A stretch of 64,000 nt of DNA from Pipra filicauda (Eukaryota; Chordata; Aves; Passeriformes; Pipridae): assembly GCF_003945595.2 (NCBI RefSeq), contig NW_024104421.1, positions 9,114,001 to 9,178,000 of the forward strand. The letters run 5' to 3'. The translations under genes were made by a program, and so were the position numbers. The notes beneath the pieces were generated by a model. It was not told the origin of the DNA, did not search any database, and saw only the letters and a list, made by a program, of their open reading frames with translations. Below are positions 62,001 to 64,000 of the stretch, in pieces (within the stretch, counting starts at the first letter, position 1; the number at the start of each line of letters is the position of its first letter).

Positions 62001-64000
62001 TGTCACATCTACTTTACAAGATGGAACGTGGTTTAACCAAGTTGAGGGGCAAGCATGCTGTAAGGAGGCCCCACAATATGTTTGTTTTTGTAGAGCAGAT
62101 GAACCCTAAATTAGAACCAGATGTCAGTACTAGGTCTGCTGTATGGGGAACACAGCAGGGAACTAGTAATTATGGTGGAGCCACTGTGAGGCCATATTTA
62201 AGGTTGCATTCTGTTTTACACTTGCAGTGAGAACTCAGTCTTTTTTTATTATATTAAAACTCCATCTTGCACCTTCAAGTGTTGGTCCATGTGTGTATCT
62301 ACTGGGAGATGATGAAGTGCCTTCTGCTCTCAAACCAAGGTACTATTTGCTTTTGGAGTGCTTAAACAGCATACACATGTCCTATGCCTATTTGCGCTCT
62401 GCACTGAGATTGAGAAGAGCTTCTTCTTTCTTGGTTTGCTTCAACTGCCTTTGGCCTCAAATGTAGCTCTGCTCTCATCACAGCCTGCAATGTTTTTGGC
62501 CTTATGATCATTTTTCTGTCATTTGGCTTGTTAGTTTGTTCATTGGTTACTTAGCAATTTTCTTTGTTTTCCTAGACTTTTTTTGTTGCCAAGAACTTTC
62601 CTCTTGGCAAACAGGGAAAAGAGGAGATTTCGAGTTTGAGTTAAGCCATGTGGCTTCCAATAGCCTTTTAGTTCTCCGCCTCAGATCAATTTAATCCCCT
62701 ATCCCACATGGCTTTTTTTGTGACAAGGTCTTCTTCTTGCACTTCCCATCACGTGTTGAGGACATCTGTCAGGAAGAATCCTTATTGTCAGGAAGATAAT
62801 TGCTTATTGACTTAAAGAATCCCTTACTCTGGAGATTCTGCTAACCCCAGGTCCTTCACTTGCTCCGGTAAAAAAAGATCTTCAGTACAATCTCTTGATC
62901 TTCTTTGGAAATCTGTGGGGATTTCTTCAGACACCAGTGGGACAATTCAGAGAGCAAGGACTCCATGTTTGGAAGACCTTTTTTTCTCATTAATGTCTGA
63001 GTAGTTTTCCTTTAGTGCAATAGAGTGCATGGGGAGTTCAAGGAAGATAATTTAATCCAAAGTCTTCAAATAAATGTCTCTTGTTTCATCCTTGCTTTTT
63101 AACTTCCATGACTTAGTGGTCCCACAGGCTACGTCTAGAGAGGTATGCTGTAAAGTGTCATGATTTAGAATTTGGCTACCATTCTCTTACAATCCACAGT
63201 GTTTAGCTGATAGCACACACCTTTGCACAGTTTTGGTGCACGACAACCAGTATTCTCCAAAGTAGTACTCAGTTATGCTTGAGGTTATAGTAAGGGCCAG
63301 GGATTGTTAGTAAATAACTATATGGATAAAACCACCTGGTTTTGGGTAGGTAAGTGCGTGGCTATGAGGGCACAAGTTTGCTCTCAAGAACATGCTATTT
63401 CTTCCAAAGAATAGAAAGTGGACCATGGGATGTTTTGTTTGCCTGTGCAGCTGTAGATATGTTGGTCCTGAAGAGGTTCAGATGTATGTTTGTATGAATA
63501 ACTCAATGCAGGTATATGGCAGTGAGCTCCTGTGATGGCACAAAAGCATCAGGAATGGCAGGAAGCCTTGGTATTGACCTGATGGAGTAAAATTTTTTGC
63601 CACTCCATGACAGCACAGGACTATTGTCATTTAGAGAAAGTTCTCCACATTGTTTTGCCCACTGGAAATTATTCTTCTAGTAGCACGTATTCATTTTACA
63701 GGATCAGAAAAACTTTCTTTTAATAGAACCTGATTTTATTCCTCTCTTCACTCTTCTTACCGTAACCAAAGAGATTCTTAGGCTATTGTCCCTACACACC
63801 ACATGTCTTCATTAACATTGATGGGTCTTCCATCACTACTGTTTAGCTTCCTGTTTTATGACTTCTTGAACACACTTCTTAAGTGAGAAGTAAGTTTTAT
63901 GATATTTATAACCACATAATTAAATCTGACTCCTCCTCAGCCCCTCAGAATTGATAAAAGGTGCTTTTTGCACCTGTGATTCTCAGAAGAAAGACACTCA
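59071..64000. other. Non-coding, unassigned to window end
   Basis: I see no supported gene. The first few hundred bases could be the 5' part of the adjoining LINE, but I cannot recognise it. Open frames of 120 and 71 codons overlap at 61,868-62,230 and have no recognisable domain. The sequence at 63,155 starting 'tgtcatgatttag' resembles the start of the LTR at 18,995 for only about 13 bp. Confidence 0.6.
59453..59499. repeat. (AAAT)n-like A-rich tract
   Basis: This is a degenerate run of TAAATAAA/AAAC words of about 47 bp. It could be a decayed retroelement tail or a simple repeat. Confidence 0.85.

Noticed and set aside
61868..62230. Plus-strand open frame of 120 codons, overlapped by a 71-codon frame
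   Set aside because: Neither frame resembles a known protein, and the overlap of two frames gives no preference.
63155..63260. Possible third LTR start (tgtcatgatttag)
   Set aside because: Similarity to the LTR at 18,995 lasts about 13 bp. The following text and any LTR end are absent.
1..64000. Prokaryotic-type systems, CRISPR arrays, operons, tRNAs
   Set aside because: No evenly spaced direct repeats, no Shine-Dalgarno-linked gene strings and no tRNA cloverleaf sequence were seen. Repeat content is that of a bird genome.

Overview
This window looks like vertebrate nuclear DNA, most likely from a bird. It is AT-rich throughout and has no prokaryotic gene layout. Its recognisable interspersed repeats are CR1-type LINE 3' ends, with the GATTCTRTGA-like tail and the 'ggttggactagatgatc' block, and two LTRs of the avian 'gtttaaccccagccagcaac' kind. 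I see no L1, Alu or B1-like mammalian repeats. CR1 dominance plus this LTR type suggests a bird, probably Neoaves rather than a galliform. That last step is inference from remembered repeat families and was not searched.

I could not support any host protein-coding exon, tRNA, rRNA or known ncRNA gene. The longest open frames outside repeats (about 120-150 codons) are lysine/phenylalanine-rich or otherwise compositionally biased, match no family I recognise, and are of a size expected by chance in 64 kb of AT-rich DNA. The window therefore reads as a gene desert or the inside of a very large intron.

Layout: 1-16,680 is mostly unique sequence with one old MIR-like SINE near 4.8 kb. At 16,685-16,860 lies a minus-strand CR1 3' end. 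At 18,480-20,250 lies a long plus-strand CR1 reverse-transcriptase remnant split by a solo LTR (18,995-19,514). From 20.3 to 32.2 kb there is only unique sequence, with a purine-rich block (22.06-22.45 kb) and a pyrimidine-rich block (28.45-28.72 kb). From 32.2 to 38.5 kb there is a cluster of old repeats: CR1 at 32.2 kb, CR1 plus MIR plus another old SINE-like tail at 33.1-33.7 kb, CR1 at 35.5 kb, and a degraded minus-strand CR1 at 38.2-38.5 kb. A CR1 3' end lies at 42.8 kb. A diverged direct-repeat pair of about 280 bp lies at 43.5 and 46.7 kb. A second solo LTR lies at 52.07-52.67 kb. A CR1 with a 99-codon uninterrupted ORF2 C-terminus lies at 55.65-56.21 kb. An old minus-strand CR1-clade LINE carrying endonuclease, linker and early RT remnants lies at 57.25-59.07 kb. 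The remainder to 64 kb is unassigned.

There are no genes here to work together, and I found no new biological system. The items most worth a second look are the LINE remnant at 57-59 kb, the 280-bp direct repeat pair, the unusual 9-bp terminal inverted repeat around the 52-kb LTR, and several perfect short hairpins.
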